From Cheilinus undulatus (taxonomy: Eukaryota; Chordata; Actinopteri; Labriformes; Labridae): a stretch of 64,000 bases of DNA. The notes beneath the pieces are model-generated. The model saw only the letters and a list, made by a program, of their open reading frames with translations. It searched no databases and was not told the DNA's origin. The stretch covers positions 10,662,421-10,726,420 of the forward strand of contig NC_054885.1 of the NCBI RefSeq assembly GCF_018320785.1, given 5' to 3'. Shown piece by piece: positions 1-29,145 of the stretch; position 1 is the stretch's first letter; each line of letters starts with the position of its first letter. The position numbers and the translations under genes are program-made.

Positions 1-3000
1 GAATTGGGGATGGTAGCTCAGTTGCAGCCGCTGGCGAGTGGCCATGGATGGCGAGCCTGCATAAGAATGGGAAGCATGTGTGTGGTGGGACTCTGGTGGC
101 TGAAGATTATGTGTTGAGCAATGCCAACTGCTTCTCAAGGTGAGACAGCTAGAGTGATGTCACTCATGGTGCAGTGCAGGGTGGGAGGGGGACTCATTTT
201 CAGCCCTGGAGTTTTATCGGTCAGACCAGCGCAGTTTAGTTAAAGTTACCTGGACAGGATTTTGAACTGCAACCCTAACCCTAACCTAACCCTTCACTGA
301 AGTTTCACAAGAGCACAGTGGCCTTCATTAACCTCAAATGGAAGAAGTTTGGCGCAACTAGGACTCCTCAAAGATCTGGTTGCTTGACTAAACGTAGCAA
401 TCAGGAGAAAAGGGCTTTAGTAGGAGAGGTTATCAGTGATTCCTAAAGACTTCTTTATATTATAGCACCTTCTTTTTATCTTGAACAGTTCCCCCACACC
501 ATCTGAATGGACCGTCATTTTAGGTCGTTTGAAACAGAACGGATCAAACCCATTTGAGGTAATACTGAATGTGACAAACATCACTCTGAGCAACTTGACT
601 GGGTCAAATGTGGCAGTGCTGCAGCTGTCACCAAGACCCACCCTGTCGAACTACATCCAGCCCATCTGCCTAGACGATGGACGGACCTTCGCTGAGGGCT
701 CAACCTGCTGGGTTGCTGGGTGGAGCTCTGGGACAGGGGGCGGTGGGTCTAAATTCCCTGTGTCAGTTAACTATAAGATAAGAAATTCAGATGTTAAAAA
801 ATTAATCAACTTCATGCAGTATGTATGATAATTAGATATGCTAATAGTCCCTCTGTTTCACCATTGTTAGAGGAACAAGTTCTGCAGGAATTCCAGACCT
901 CAATCAAAAATTGTGGAGACAGTTCGTCAAGTGATGTGATTTGTACAGGAGTGTTCTCATTGGGAGAGGTGAGTAACAAAAGCAGGAAACTGCCAAACTT
1001 TAGTTTTTCAATGGTGCAGCACACACAGTACATACAATACCATACAATATGGTAAATATGATTCATTATAGTATGATATGAAGTGATTATATATGAAAGC
1101 TTTGGTGCTTGTAATATGATGTAAACAATACATTAGTTTACTCAGTTTACCATATTAGATTATACATTAGGATACCATATGATTTGATGTAATAAAATAC
1201 ACTGCAATAAAAAGCAGATACAATGCAGTATTATACTGCTCAGTATATCGCAGTACTACATTGAATTAAAGTACTTTATTTTATATTAGAAGATACGACA
1301 GAAAGATATGATAATACATGATACAATGAAGTACGATGCAACATGATAGAATAGGGTAAGGTAACAAACAATACATATATAATACAGATATGATACAGTA
1401 CAACACATTATGGCATAAGATGAGATATGACATGACATTATAGGATGATATACCAATGGTATCTAATATCTAAAGCCCATCTACGCTTTGCTGCTCCCTT
1501 TGCAAGCTTCTTTTTACAACCCTCCTCCACCCCAGCTCCTCCTGTTTTATACCTCTGACTTCAGCAGTGTCATTCTGTTGTCATTTATGCCTGTTCTGCT
1601 CTGTTTTTTGCTGCTTCTCTCCCTGCCCCAGGCTTGGCTTGTAGGCACAGGAAAGGCAAGAACATGTGGTGTTCCTGTTTGATGCTTTCCATGTAGACTA
1701 CTTTGTACTCAATCTTCATGCTAAACATTAGCATGTCCATCTTTCCTTTATTTTAAGGGGGATTCTGGTGGTCCTCTGATGTGTGAGTTGGATGGATCTT
1801 GGTACCAGGCATCTGTGTTATTGTATGAAGACGACTCCAAGAGTACAGCACGAGAAGATTCAATAATGGTCTTATCCAAACTGAGCCGCCATCAGGACTT
1901 CTTGACTAACTCTGTAGGGACATTCTTGATGCCAGCCTCCATCGCCAACACCACCAGCAGTACTGACAGCCCAGACAGCACTGATAGCACTGACAGCACC
2001 GCCAGCACTGCCAGCACCACCAGCACTGATAGCACCCACAGCACAGACAGCACAGACAGCACTGATAGCACTGACAGCACTGACAGCACCCACAGCACTG
2101 ACAGCACTCACAGCACCCACAGCACTGACAGCACCCACAGCACTGACAGCACTGATGACAGCACCACTCCGCCAGCCTCATCCGACCGTGAGTGCCTGCT
2201 AAATTTACCCATGCTGAATCCAAGCCTAAAATCCTGAGCTAGAAAACTACTGTTTGGGATAGTTTTGTGTTCATTTGACAGCAACTTAGTCAAGATCTTG
2301 TCACTTCATTGAAACCAAGGACTCTTTTGTGACTGCACCATTTCATTTGCCTCACTGTTCCAGATTGTCTTACGAAATAACATCTTCAAACATACTTTCA
2401 TCTCTACCAAAAAGTCAGGATAAAGATAGTGACAAGATCTGGCACTCAATAGACAAGCCGTTATATGCAGACTTTTTCCCCTTTTCTTCCAGCTGTGGTC
2501 TGCGGTCAAGCCTCACTGAATTCACGTATAGTAGGGGGAAGCTCAGTTGCAACAGCAGGCGAGTGGCCGTGGATGGCGAGCTTGCAGAAGAATGGGAAGC
2601 ACGTGTGTGGTGGGACTCTGGTGGCTGAAGATTATGTGTTGAGCAATGCCAACTGCTTCTCAAGGTGAGACACCTAGAGTGATGTCACTCGTGGTGCAGT
2701 GCAGGGTGGGAGTGGTCGTCATTTCGGCCCTGGAGTTCCATGGGTCAGACCAGCCCAGTTTAGTTAAAGTTACCTGGACAGGATTTTGAATTGCAACCCT
2801 AACTCTAACCTAACCCTTCACTGAAGTTTCACTGGAGCCTATCCCAGCTGTCATTGGGCGAAAGGCGGGACTGGTCACCAGTCAACAACAGGGCTAAAAA
2901 CAAACATATCAAACGTATTTATTGCACATAATACATTTTAATCTCTAACAATATCATATATACACAGTATATTATATAGTTTACCTATAAAGATCTATAT

Positions 3001-5250
3001 ACAACCCCAATTCCAAAAAAGTTGGAGCACTGTGTAAAATGTATATAAAAGCAATGCAATGATCTGCAAATGTCAGAAACACGTATTTTATTCACAATAG
3101 AATGCAACCAACACATCAGATGTAACTGAGACATTTTACCATTTCATGAAAACATATCAGCTTGTTTTAAATCTGATGGCAGCAACACAGTTCTCAAAGT
3201 AGGGATGGCGCACCAGGTCCAAAGAATCAAGAGAAATCTCTGTAGTCAAGGAGCAAAGCCAAAGGTCAGTATATGATGTTTGTGATCTTTGGCCTCTCAG
3301 ATGGCACTGCATTAAAAACAGGCATGATTCTTTAACTGGAAATCACTGCATGGGCTCAGGAACACTTCCAGAAATCATTGTTAATCAATACAGTTCACTG
3401 TGCCATCCACAAATGTAAGTTAAAGCAATATCACACAAAGAAGAAGCCATGTGAATGCAATCCAGAAGTACTTCCACTGTCTCTGGGCATAAGCTCATTT
3501 ACATGGACTGAGACAAAATGGGTAACTGTTCTGTGGTAGGCTGAATCAAATTTGAAATTACTTTTGGATGGAATAAAGGGGAGAGGGACCATCAGACTTG
3601 TTATCAGCACACAGCTCAAAAGCCTGCATCCCTGATGGTATAGGGTCACATTATGCCTATGATGTGGGCAGCTTACACATCTGGAAAGACACTTTCAATG
3701 CTGAAAAGTAGATCGAGATTTTGAAACAACATATGCTACCATTCGGACAGGATCTTTTTCAGGAAAGGCTTTGCATATTTTGGCAAGACAATGCTAAACC
3801 ACAACAAGAAGAATCCAGGTGCTAAATTGGCCTGCAGTCCAGACCTTTCACCATCTTTGAGAATAGTGTAAAAGGGCTGTAAAGGTTTAACCCCTGAATT
3901 AAAGTGATCAGTCAGTCCTAATGACTTCTTTCTACCTCCAACAGTTCCCCCACACCATCTGAATGGACCGTCATTTTAGGTCGTTTGAAACAGAACGGAT
4001 CAAACCCGTTTGAGGTAATACTGAATGTGACAAACATCACTCTGAGCAACTTGACTGGGTCAAATGTGGCAGTGCTGCAGCTGTCATCTAAACCCACCCT
4101 GTCGAACTACATCCAGCCCATCTGCCTAGACGATGGACGGACCTTCGCTGAGGGCTCAACCTGCTGGGTTGCTGGGTGGAGCCCTGGGCGAGGAGGAGGT
4201 GAGTTTGAACCCAGAAAAAACCTATTCCTTATGTGGATTAGATATTCAGACACTGAAAGATTCATAAAGTTCATATGTTTGCCCATGTGAGGTAGTACTG
4301 CTGTTTGATTCACTTCTAACAGTTTTTTGTTTCTACACTTTTAGGGGAACAAGTTCTGCAGGAGTTCCAGACCTCAGTTGTAGATTGTGGAAACAGTTCA
4401 TCAAGTAATGTGATTTGTACTGGAGTGTTCACACTGGAAACGGTGAGTAATTGTTATGACCTACACCTTTAACAAGCTGTTGATCAGCATTGGGTTTTTG
4501 CTTATCCTAAATCTGAAGCCATACCATACCATAGCATACCATACCACATTCGATACAGGACACAAGGTAAATCCTATACCAGGTGACATCACCAGCCCAC
4601 ATATTTGCCCTGCCCAAATTAAACCCAGACAAGAAAGGGGCGAAAAACTTTCTAACAGTCTAAATCCAAAATTTTGTCACATGTAGATCTCAGTGTTTTC
4701 ACGTATTTACAGCAACCTTATTCTAACATATCTAGTGTGTTAAGACGCACATTTTGGATTTCACTTTACAGGGTCGTTGAATTCAGCATGATTATCTATT
4801 GCTGTCTCATGAGGCCTGCAGACCAGACCTGCAGCAAAACGGCAATCAGTGTGAACTTAGAACTCAATTTCACATTGAAAATGAATGTGCTCATCTTTCC
4901 TTTATGTTAAGGGGGATTCTGGTGGTCCTCTCATGTGCAAGTTGGATGAGTCTTGGTTCCAGTCGGCTGTGTTATCCTTTGAAGACAACTCCAGGAGACA
5001 AGCGCGAGAAGATTCAATGATGGTCTTTACCAAATCTAGCTTCTTTCGGGACTTCCTGTCCAGCATCATAGGGACTTTCTTATCTCCAGCTGCCTCCTCC
5101 TCCACCCCTGCCAGCCCCACTCCAACCGCCACCAACCCCACAGCTACAGACAGCGTTACCACCAGCAGCAGCAGCGGCCCTGCTCACTCCTCTTTCTTCA
5201 TCCTTTTCCATCTTCTCGTCTTATCGTTGTGTCTCCAACTCTTTATATAG
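1..5250 (+). CDS. Gene A: polyserase-2/PRSS36-like serine protease homologue, 3' part (5' end outside window)
   Basis: Eight exons are visible by homology and splice sites: 1-139 (partial), 489-742, 871-968, 1758-2187, 2493-2664, 3945-4198, 4345-4442 and 4912-5250. All phases join in frame. They encode two tandem S1 (chymotrypsin-fold) domains, each made of four exons, and internal exon lengths 172, 254 and 98 nt recur. The His motif reads SNANC instead of AAHC and the Asp motif GSNVAVLQL instead of DIALL, while GDSGGPL is kept, so both domains should be catalytically dead. The protein ends in a Ser/Thr-rich stalk and a 20-residue hydrophobic tail typical of a GPI signal, suggesting a cell-surface protein. 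An active first domain may lie upstream of the window, as in gene B; that is inference. No canonical AATAAA was found just after the stop. The closest known architecture is polyserase-2; fish databases may label it serine protease 27-like or testisin-like. Confidence 0.85.
140..488. other. Gene A intron, paralogous to the intron at 2665
   Basis: The first ~165 bases match the start of the intron at 2665-3944 at high identity, including a run of CCCTAA-like units (about 273-295, also about 2805-2828). It is therefore internally duplicated intron sequence, not a telomere array. The rest holds nothing recognisable. Confidence 0.7.
1020..1470. repeat. AT-rich degenerate simple-sequence tract in gene A intron
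   Basis: About 450 bp of imperfect short repeats rich in atac, gata and tatga words within the intron 969-1757. No coding sense is seen. It resembles a decayed microsatellite; shorter 'ataccataccatag' words occur in the equivalent intron at about 4520-4545. Confidence 0.6.
1962..2150 (+). repeat. Coding minisatellite, 9-bp unit encoding Thr-Asp/His-Ser
   Basis: About 21 head-to-tail copies of a 9-bp unit (consensus agcactgac) in frame inside the exon 1758-2187. Most units read T-D-S; others read T-H-S, T-A-S, T-T-S or P-D-S. The tract follows the pseudoprotease fold directly and precedes the next domain, so it forms a flexible, potentially O-glycosylated and acidic linker. Repeat number is likely polymorphic. 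The equivalent linker in gene B is short and Pro/Thr-rich and lacks this repeat. Long open frames on the opposite strand here are by-products of the repeat. Confidence 0.9.
2830..2905 (+). repeat. Teleost interspersed repeat fragment
   Basis: The stretch from gagcctatcccagctgtcat through a GGCGAAAGGCGGG motif to 'tcaccagtcaac' resembles a very common fish repeat fragment. It marks the point where the paralogous introns at 140 and 2665 stop matching. Family assignment is from memory and not verified. Confidence 0.45.
3001..3875 (+). mobile_element. Degenerate Tc1/mariner-like transposon remnant in gene A intron
   Basis: It begins with the widespread fish terminal motif 'caaccccaattccaaaaaag'. 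It continues into a decayed transposase on the plus strand: fragments corresponding to WTE.K....VLW..ES.FE, then a DNAKP-like stretch ('cagcttacacatctgg', 'gacaatgctaaaccac') and a SPD/SP-like end ('agtccagacctttcacc'). Stops and frameshifts show it is dead. It lies wholly within the intron 2665-3944 and does not interrupt the exons. Confidence 0.65.
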
Positions 5251-6510
5251 AAACCTCTTCCTTTAGATAGTGATTTGCATGATGTGACTGGCACAAATGA
5301 ATGTAAAAAAACTTTAATACGACAGCATTTGTTGGCATTTAAGTAATTTATTAGTATATTGTGTGAATCCACTCTATGTATATGTATGTGATTGGTACAC
5401 AGCTCAAGTTTACGTCAAGGTATGCAAAAGTGGCAAACTGAGGAAGGTAGAAATGTGCTGTATAGTGTTATTTGATTATCCAGAAAATCCATTGACTGCA
5501 CCGAGGGAGATTTAATTATTTAAACATAATTTTAAAATCAAAACTTACCATTGACAGTATATCTGAAATAGACACTATTCAAGCCTTTTGAATAGCCTTT
5601 TTCAGTGCAGTTTAAGAGTGGCAATATTTGGAAAAATGGCTTGAATCTGAGAGATAGCTTTACTGTTTATACTTAAATTGTATAGTCCCACACAATCTGG
5701 CTTGGAAGTGATCCCTTGTCAGCTGAAAAAAAGGTTTATAGTGATCTAATCTAAGGGCAAACAAGTCATTATAAGGACAAATCACGACCCAAATCCCAAG
5801 AAAACAGCTTATTAATTGCAATAAAAAGAGGCAAATGATTTTAAATATTGTTAAAACATTTAAATGTACCCAATTTCACAGTAAAACTTGATAAATAAAA
5901 GGTATTGATGCATGCCCACTAAGTACGTAAGTACTTCATAGACTTTCTGCTACCATTTTTCTTTTTTTTTTCTTTTTTTTTTTTTACACGACCCACTGAA
6001 AACTCCTCCGCAACCCACTTTTGGGTCCCAACCCACCTGTTGAAAACCACTGCAGTAGATGACATTAACTTTAAGAACAATGATCCAGGCTGCTTTAACT
6101 TTCTATAGCATCAAAAACACAATTCTGTTTGTTTGTCTTTGATGTGACACAAATGTATGGTCATTAATTTTGTCTAAAGAGAAACTATGGATGCCGGCTG
6201 CTTTAAGTCTGATGTGTCAGGTGTAAAATGAAGAATTCCTGAAGCTGCACGGAAAAAAATGTTTGTATTATGTAGCCTATCACTTGACTTTTGCTGTTAT
6301 TGAAGCCACATATATCATAAGAATATAACATGATATTTTTATATTTTTTTACTGATTGAATTTTTTTTTTCCATACAAAGAAGAAAATGAGAGCAGTTTT
6401 ATTCAACAATAATGTGAAAAACACATTTTGAAGTGCTAAAAACACGTCTACCTGGTTCTGTCTGCAAGCTGCTGTACCATGATACTGTTTTGACTCAGTA
6501 CTGATGATGA
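5251..6510. repeat. 3' flank of gene A, duplicated at 57275-58870
   Basis: The sequence right after the gene A stop matches that after gene B: 5265-5410 matches 57289-57440, and 6185-6500 (including a 'gctgctgtaccatgat' block) matches 58540-58860. The match is interrupted in this copy by the hAT remnant ending at 6052 and in the other by a SINE. It probably contains the 3' UTR, but no canonical AATAAA was seen close to the stop. Confidence 0.75.
5740..6052. mobile_element. hAT-type non-autonomous element, right part
   Basis: It ends with GTTGAAAACCACTG at 6052, the inverted form of the CAGTGGTTCTCAAC terminus seen at 47431. The internal words 'ggtattgatgcatg' and 'cccacttttgggtc' are shared with the fuller copy at 47431-47902. 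A poly-T run (about 5960-5985) lies inside. The left end was not recognised. Confidence 0.6.
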
Positions 6511-8970
6511 CACAAGGGCGTAAAGCTGCTCATTACATAAGTTATAATAAACTGGTTTAAAATAAACACTTACAATTGTCCTTTTTCCAAGCATTGCTAT
6601 AAAACAGTTTTCACACATATGTAACCATACTGAACACATTAAAATAAACTGCTCACAAATAAAGTGAACATTATTTAGTTTCCCCCTTTTATTTTGAAAA
6701 GCCTGGAACAAACTTGGTAGCAATTTTAAGGGAAAACAAATAGATCATATTTTTCTTAACTAGCTATGATTGCAAGAAAATGGAGAAGACACTCTCTTTG
6801 TTTTTTGGAGTTTTTTTTTTTTTTTTTTAGCATTATTGAAATCCTAAACATTGTTTTTTTTTCCCTCAAAGATTTCTAACTTTTCAGTGGCTAAACATGC
6901 TACAAAACCCATAAAATTTGGCAGGCACGTCAGGCCTGGTGAAGAGTTTGATATTTTATGGGTTTCTAGTAGAGGTGGGGAGAATTGGCTCAATACCACC
7001 CCCAACAACTTCAAATATGCCAGCCTGCTGAGCAAGTTTCACCTAAAAAGATGCGATTTGGTTGGTATATCAGGCATCAAAGTCCCAAAAAGGTAAGTCT
7101 AGTCATGACATTGAATTTCCAACAAGAAGAACACCATTTGGGAAAATTGTATGATTTTCTCCTCCAAGGGGTTTAATCAAGTCTATTTTTAAGCCAACTA
7201 AAGAAGGCCTCACTGATTAAAAAGTTTTTTGGCTTATGTACAGTACTCAAAAGGTGTGACCATGGCTGCATTCAAATTTGCTTGATGTTCAAATAAACAG
7301 TAAGTAGTTTTTATCTTGGCTGCATGTAACAATATCTGACCCAAATTTGACCTAATCTGAGTAATTCTGCATCAAATCTGCCTCGAGAAACCCAGAAGAC
7401 ATTGGTCTTGCTGTTTAAGATCTGTGAGTTTACATCAGAGGGCGTAGACAAATTCATAAATAAATTTCATGTGTTTTCATGAGAGTTCACTCACGCCTGT
7501 TCGAGCAAGGACTGCAATGAATGAGACCAAGTCCAGCAAGACCGAGGTCAAAGGAATGAGCCAGTCTGTCATGCAGTCAGGGGCATAGCTAGGGATTTTT
7601 GGCCCCAAGAAAAAATATTACACAGGGCCCCCCTTAATCGTCTAGCCAGGCAGCAAATGTCATTTTTACAAACATCTATGCATTTTGATGTTTTTTTAAC
7701 CATTATTTCCCCATTTATGAGCAATATTTTTACTATGGTTAAATTTAATTTACTTGCATTATTTCACAGTGCTGGACTACAACATTTGGACATTTTTAAG
7801 GGAGGAGCAGGGGCCCCCAGCATTTTATTTTATTCTACTTGATACAAATTTCAGTCTTTTGACCAATTCATGTAGTGGCTTTGGATTCAATAATGACACT
7901 AATTACAAAGAAGAATAAATGAAAACACACTTTTTATTGCAGAATTCTCAGGGGCCCCAGCACGGGTAAACAGTACCCTTTTCCCTCTTTGCTACACCAA
8001 TGTATGCAGTAAATGCTTGTTGACAGATCTTACCTCTGATATCAAAGGGTCGTATTGGCACATAATCTGCCAAACAGGTAACAGGTGTACCCACCCACAC
8101 GAGTCTCACCAGAGCTTGGGCTGAGCAGGCTCCCTTGACATCTCAGGTATATCTGAGTCGAGGGGGGAAAGTTACGCTCCAGGTGCCGACCCCTCATCAC
8201 TAGCAGCAACGTTCAGAAGTACTGCATGCTGGAATTATTACAGTCCTGAGTGTGCCTGTGCTGTTGATTCTTGATGACTGAGCCACAACCGATAGTCAAT
8301 GAATGAGCAAAGACATCTTGATCTGCAGGACTTGAGCACACCTGGACAATGGGTCAATGTCCAGGCAGTGACTCCTCTCAAAGATGAGCAATGGTTCAAA
8401 TGGCTGTCAGTGGACTGCCTTAGGATGGAGGTTCTCCTTATCCTGCCCCCATGCAAACAACCTATTAAGTGTTTCATGGATGTAATTATGTCCAGAAGTC
8501 TTATATTGTTTCAGACAGAGGAATATTTGTTTCAAGGAGGAAAGGCATCAGGAGGTGTGTTTCTGTATGTTTGATACAAAACTTGAGTTAACTATTATTA
8601 ATAAATTAATTAGTATTTTTGCTATGCTTTTCTATGAATGTATTTTACAAAGTACTAAGATTAAAAAAAACATTGTAGATTGAAAAAAAAAATCTTCCTG
8701 TAGAAAGCAAAGTGGAGTTTTGAAAGCCAACTATCTCCCCAAGTTGTCACTAATAAATAGTTCATAGAAAGTATAAGGACACCCTTCATTTTTTAAATGT
8801 TACAGCTTGATGCTACAATTGTTTACATTCATTTCTTTTCTTATCAATCTTCACTCAGAACTCCACCATAAAGAAATGAAAACAAAATTGTTGACATTTT
8901 TTGCAAATTTATCCAAAAGAATTTCTCAAAAATGTGTTTTGAAAAAAAAAAAAAAAAGAAGAAGTTTCAT
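6511..8970. other. Gene A to fus intergenic region
   Basis: No protein-coding exon could be supported. It contains poly-T/poly-A runs (about 6815-6830, 6853-6863, 8940-8957) and, at 7579-8003, a probable repeat remnant: a 'caggggcatagctaggga' left edge, two GGGGCCCC-type internal blocks and an imperfect inverted right edge 'tttgctacacc'. The repeat call is weak. Confidence 0.5.
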
Positions 8971-9126
8971 GATGTTGCCCGCCATCTTCCGGTCGCGAGA
9001 GGAACTGCATCAGCGGGACACCGGCGCCCCTTCATCCATCTTCATCTTCCTCCTCCTCGGTTCAGCAGTCCGTTAACAACACGCTGATTCTGTGCGTCGT
9101 TCACGGCTATTTCACCGGCCGTCGAG

Positions 9127-26800
<17,674 letters not shown>

Positions 26801-29145
26801 AAAATTCTCGGAGGACAAACAGTCCCACCTGGGAACAAAGGCCAGAGTGTTTACCGCCCCAATCTGGACCCAGCCTGAATCTTTCACACCTTCTGTCAAC
26901 TTCTTTTCTGTTCTTGTTGACAAAAATGTGGCTGTCCCTGTTTCTGCTTTCTCTTGTTCACGTCACTCATTTCTTTCAAGGTATTTCACGTCGTCTATGT
27001 AGCAGGGCCTCAATTACAAAAACAATGTCAGGATCAAATTTCATCTGAAGAAAAAATTTTCCTTATTGCCATCTGTCAGAATGCTTGTTATAGTCTCCTG
27101 CTTAGTAACTGAATACTCACAGACTAAAAGAATTCAACCAAGAAGCTAAACTAGTTTTTACAGCATACTTGTGTGGGACGTTTTGTCCTTTTTTACCTGA
27201 TTGAAATCAAACTTAGGATTTATCTAAATTTCACTTCAGACCAATAGAATGTTTTTTTTTTTTTTTTATCTGGAGTAGTTCAAGACAATTTCTCACTAAT
27301 GATGTGAATGATAGAAACCGGAATTTTGCATTATGATTGGGATTTTCCAACAGAAGTATGAACCAAACACTTGCTTTTTTCAGTAGTTAAAGAATCTGAG
27401 ACTTTCAAGGCACACAAAAGGTCATTACTTTCAAACATTATTGATAGACCATGTTTTCCATGACTTTGCCTTTGCAAATATTCTTCATCCAAGTTCACTT
27501 TTGAAGGATCTTCCTGTATTTGACTTAACTCAGTTATCCAATTTATTCCAAAAAGTGCATACAAATATTTATCTGATCTTGACCAAGCTCATAGAGGATG
27601 AGTGAGACACTGGTGGACATTGATATTATTATCATTAATTATATGAGCCTTTCCCTCTACAAGCATAAACATTCAGCTAACAAGGTAATGTAGGAACACT
27701 TGTCTAAGAAATTGGATTCATCACCTAATTTATAAAAGATAAGATTATTTTTACAGCCTTATATTATTACTACTTTATTAGAAAGCATTCACAGCCCAGT
27801 TTCTTCTGAAATTTCATTCTCTAATTTTATAAATCAGTTTTTATTCTTAATCTTATTTTGGGGTTTGATCACTTAATCTACACACCTTTAGGTTTATTAT
27901 GCTCACACACATCTACCCCTTCTTGCCTTCTTGTATACAGTTTCTCTTCTCTCTTTACCTGTTTGTGTGATCTTTAACCTAAGACAGCAGCCTCTATGCT
28001 TGATAGATTTCTTCATTTACCACACGTGAAGTGTTTCTTTCATGCTTATCGTGATCCACTTGAGGACAATCCTCATTCATGTCAATCCAGGATGCAGAGC
28101 GTGTCAGACACTTCTACAACTCGCACAAAAAGTTTGCAGAGAAACAGGGGGGCTTATGGATGAGTTAATTGATCACAGAAGGTGGTCATGACTGTAACTA
28201 CACCTGGATGGGCTACGTAGGAGCTAGCTTGCTGACATCTGCAAGAGAAATACTACATTCATCAACAGCCACCTCTGCACAAACCCATGTGTGTGTTTAT
28301 GCAAATGAAGGGGAGAGATCATCAAGACTTTTGTTGCTCATTCTGTGGTGCCCCATTACTCTTTCCCTAATCATCCTTTTTCAAAACATTTGCTTTTGTG
28401 ACATAATGGGGCACTGTTAAAAATCATCGTTGGTTTGTACATTTATGCAGGCTTTTACTGCATTGTGAGAGCAAAACTTGTGTAAATTGTATATCTTGGG
28501 TGTGTTATCCACAGTCCCATGTCCAAATCCAAGCCAGTACTGGAGAAATTAAGTTAATACATTCTTAAACCCTCATCAGGAGGGAGTAGCGTAAAGAAGC
28601 CGAGGCTCAGAGCGAAATAGGCTCAAATGCCACAGCAGAAAACGCGTTCTCAAGACCGCTGAAGTAGGAAAATGCTGAATTGGCCCGTCAGTGTACTTGG
28701 CCTGATGTTAGTTTAACTGGGCGCACCCAAGTATAACCTATGTATGTGAAATGGGTGTAGCATATCATCATACTTAAAGATTATTACACAGGTGTGCTAT
28801 GCTGCTCACAATAAAAACCCTTTCTAATTGGTGTTGTTAAATCAAGCAACACATGGCGTTGTGTGCAAAGAAACACTCCAATTATTTTAAACATTGTAAT
28901 AAGAACACCTTTTTTCTGTTTGAGTATTTTCATGTTTATTGTATATGTTGTTACACATTTATGTGAGAATTCAGGATTCAGACGCTGTTGATGTCAGATC
29001 TGCATCATTTTCAGACATTGACCTGCTGTATTATACAAACGTCTTTGAATATAATGGGTGATAAATAATGACACATTTGGTGATGTGATTTAAAAACCTG
29101 CTTGACTGCTAATGTTCTGTCACTGTCAGCCTTCTTTAATAAACG
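26801..29145 (+). other. fus: fus 3' UTR and downstream region with candidate poly(A) signals
   Basis: After the stop at 26800 the first canonical AATAAA signals on the plus strand are at 28810-28815 and about 29138. A further AATAAA at about 26092 lies within the last intron and could serve a shorter transcript. No exon of another gene was found. Which signal is used cannot be told from sequence alone. Confidence 0.45.

Larger units (their letters stand above)
1..2187 (+). other. Gene A pseudoprotease domain 1 plus stalk
   Basis: Exons 1-139, 489-742, 871-968 and 1758-2187. The segment starts within the activation site, which reads IGDG where the sister domains have IVGG, so the Arg-Ile zymogen site looks degraded here, although this is at the window edge. 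Catalytic His57 is Asn (SNANC), Asp102 is Asn (SNVAVLQL), and Ser195 is kept. The S1 position 189 is Ser rather than Asp. Cys191 is replaced by Gly (LGEGDSGG) and the 214-226 loop with Cys220 is rewritten. The Cys136-Cys201 pair (TCWVAGW, GGPLMC) is kept. Three overlapping N-glycosylation sequons occur (NVT, NIT, NLT). The fold is probably preserved without proteolysis. Confidence 0.8.
2493..5250 (+). other. Gene A pseudoprotease domain 2 with GPI-anchor-like tail
   Basis: Exons 2493-2664, 3945-4198, 4345-4442 and 4912-5250. The domain opens with a propeptide Cys (VVCGQ) and an intact cleavage site (NSR/IVGG). The triad is again Asn (SNANC), Asn (SNVAVLQL) and retained Ser (GDSGGPL). Cys136 (TCWVAGW) and Cys201 (GGPLMC) are present; Cys191 and Cys220 are absent. 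After the fold comes a Ser/Thr/Pro/Ala-rich stalk of roughly 45 residues, then small residues (SSSSG) and a hydrophobic C-terminus ending at the TAG at 5248-5250. That order (small omega-type residues, short spacer, hydrophobic tail) fits a GPI-attachment signal. The tail is nearly identical to that of gene B. Confidence 0.82.

Noticed and set aside
270-296. Telomere-like CCCTAA units
   Set aside because: Only a few imperfect units, repeated at the paralogous intron position near 2805; this is duplicated intron sequence rather than a telomeric or fusion array.
1872-2223. Three minus-strand frames of Val/Ser/Ala, Leu/Ser/Val and Cys-rich repeats
   Set aside because: They are reverse-complement shadows of the 9-bp coding repeat in gene A.
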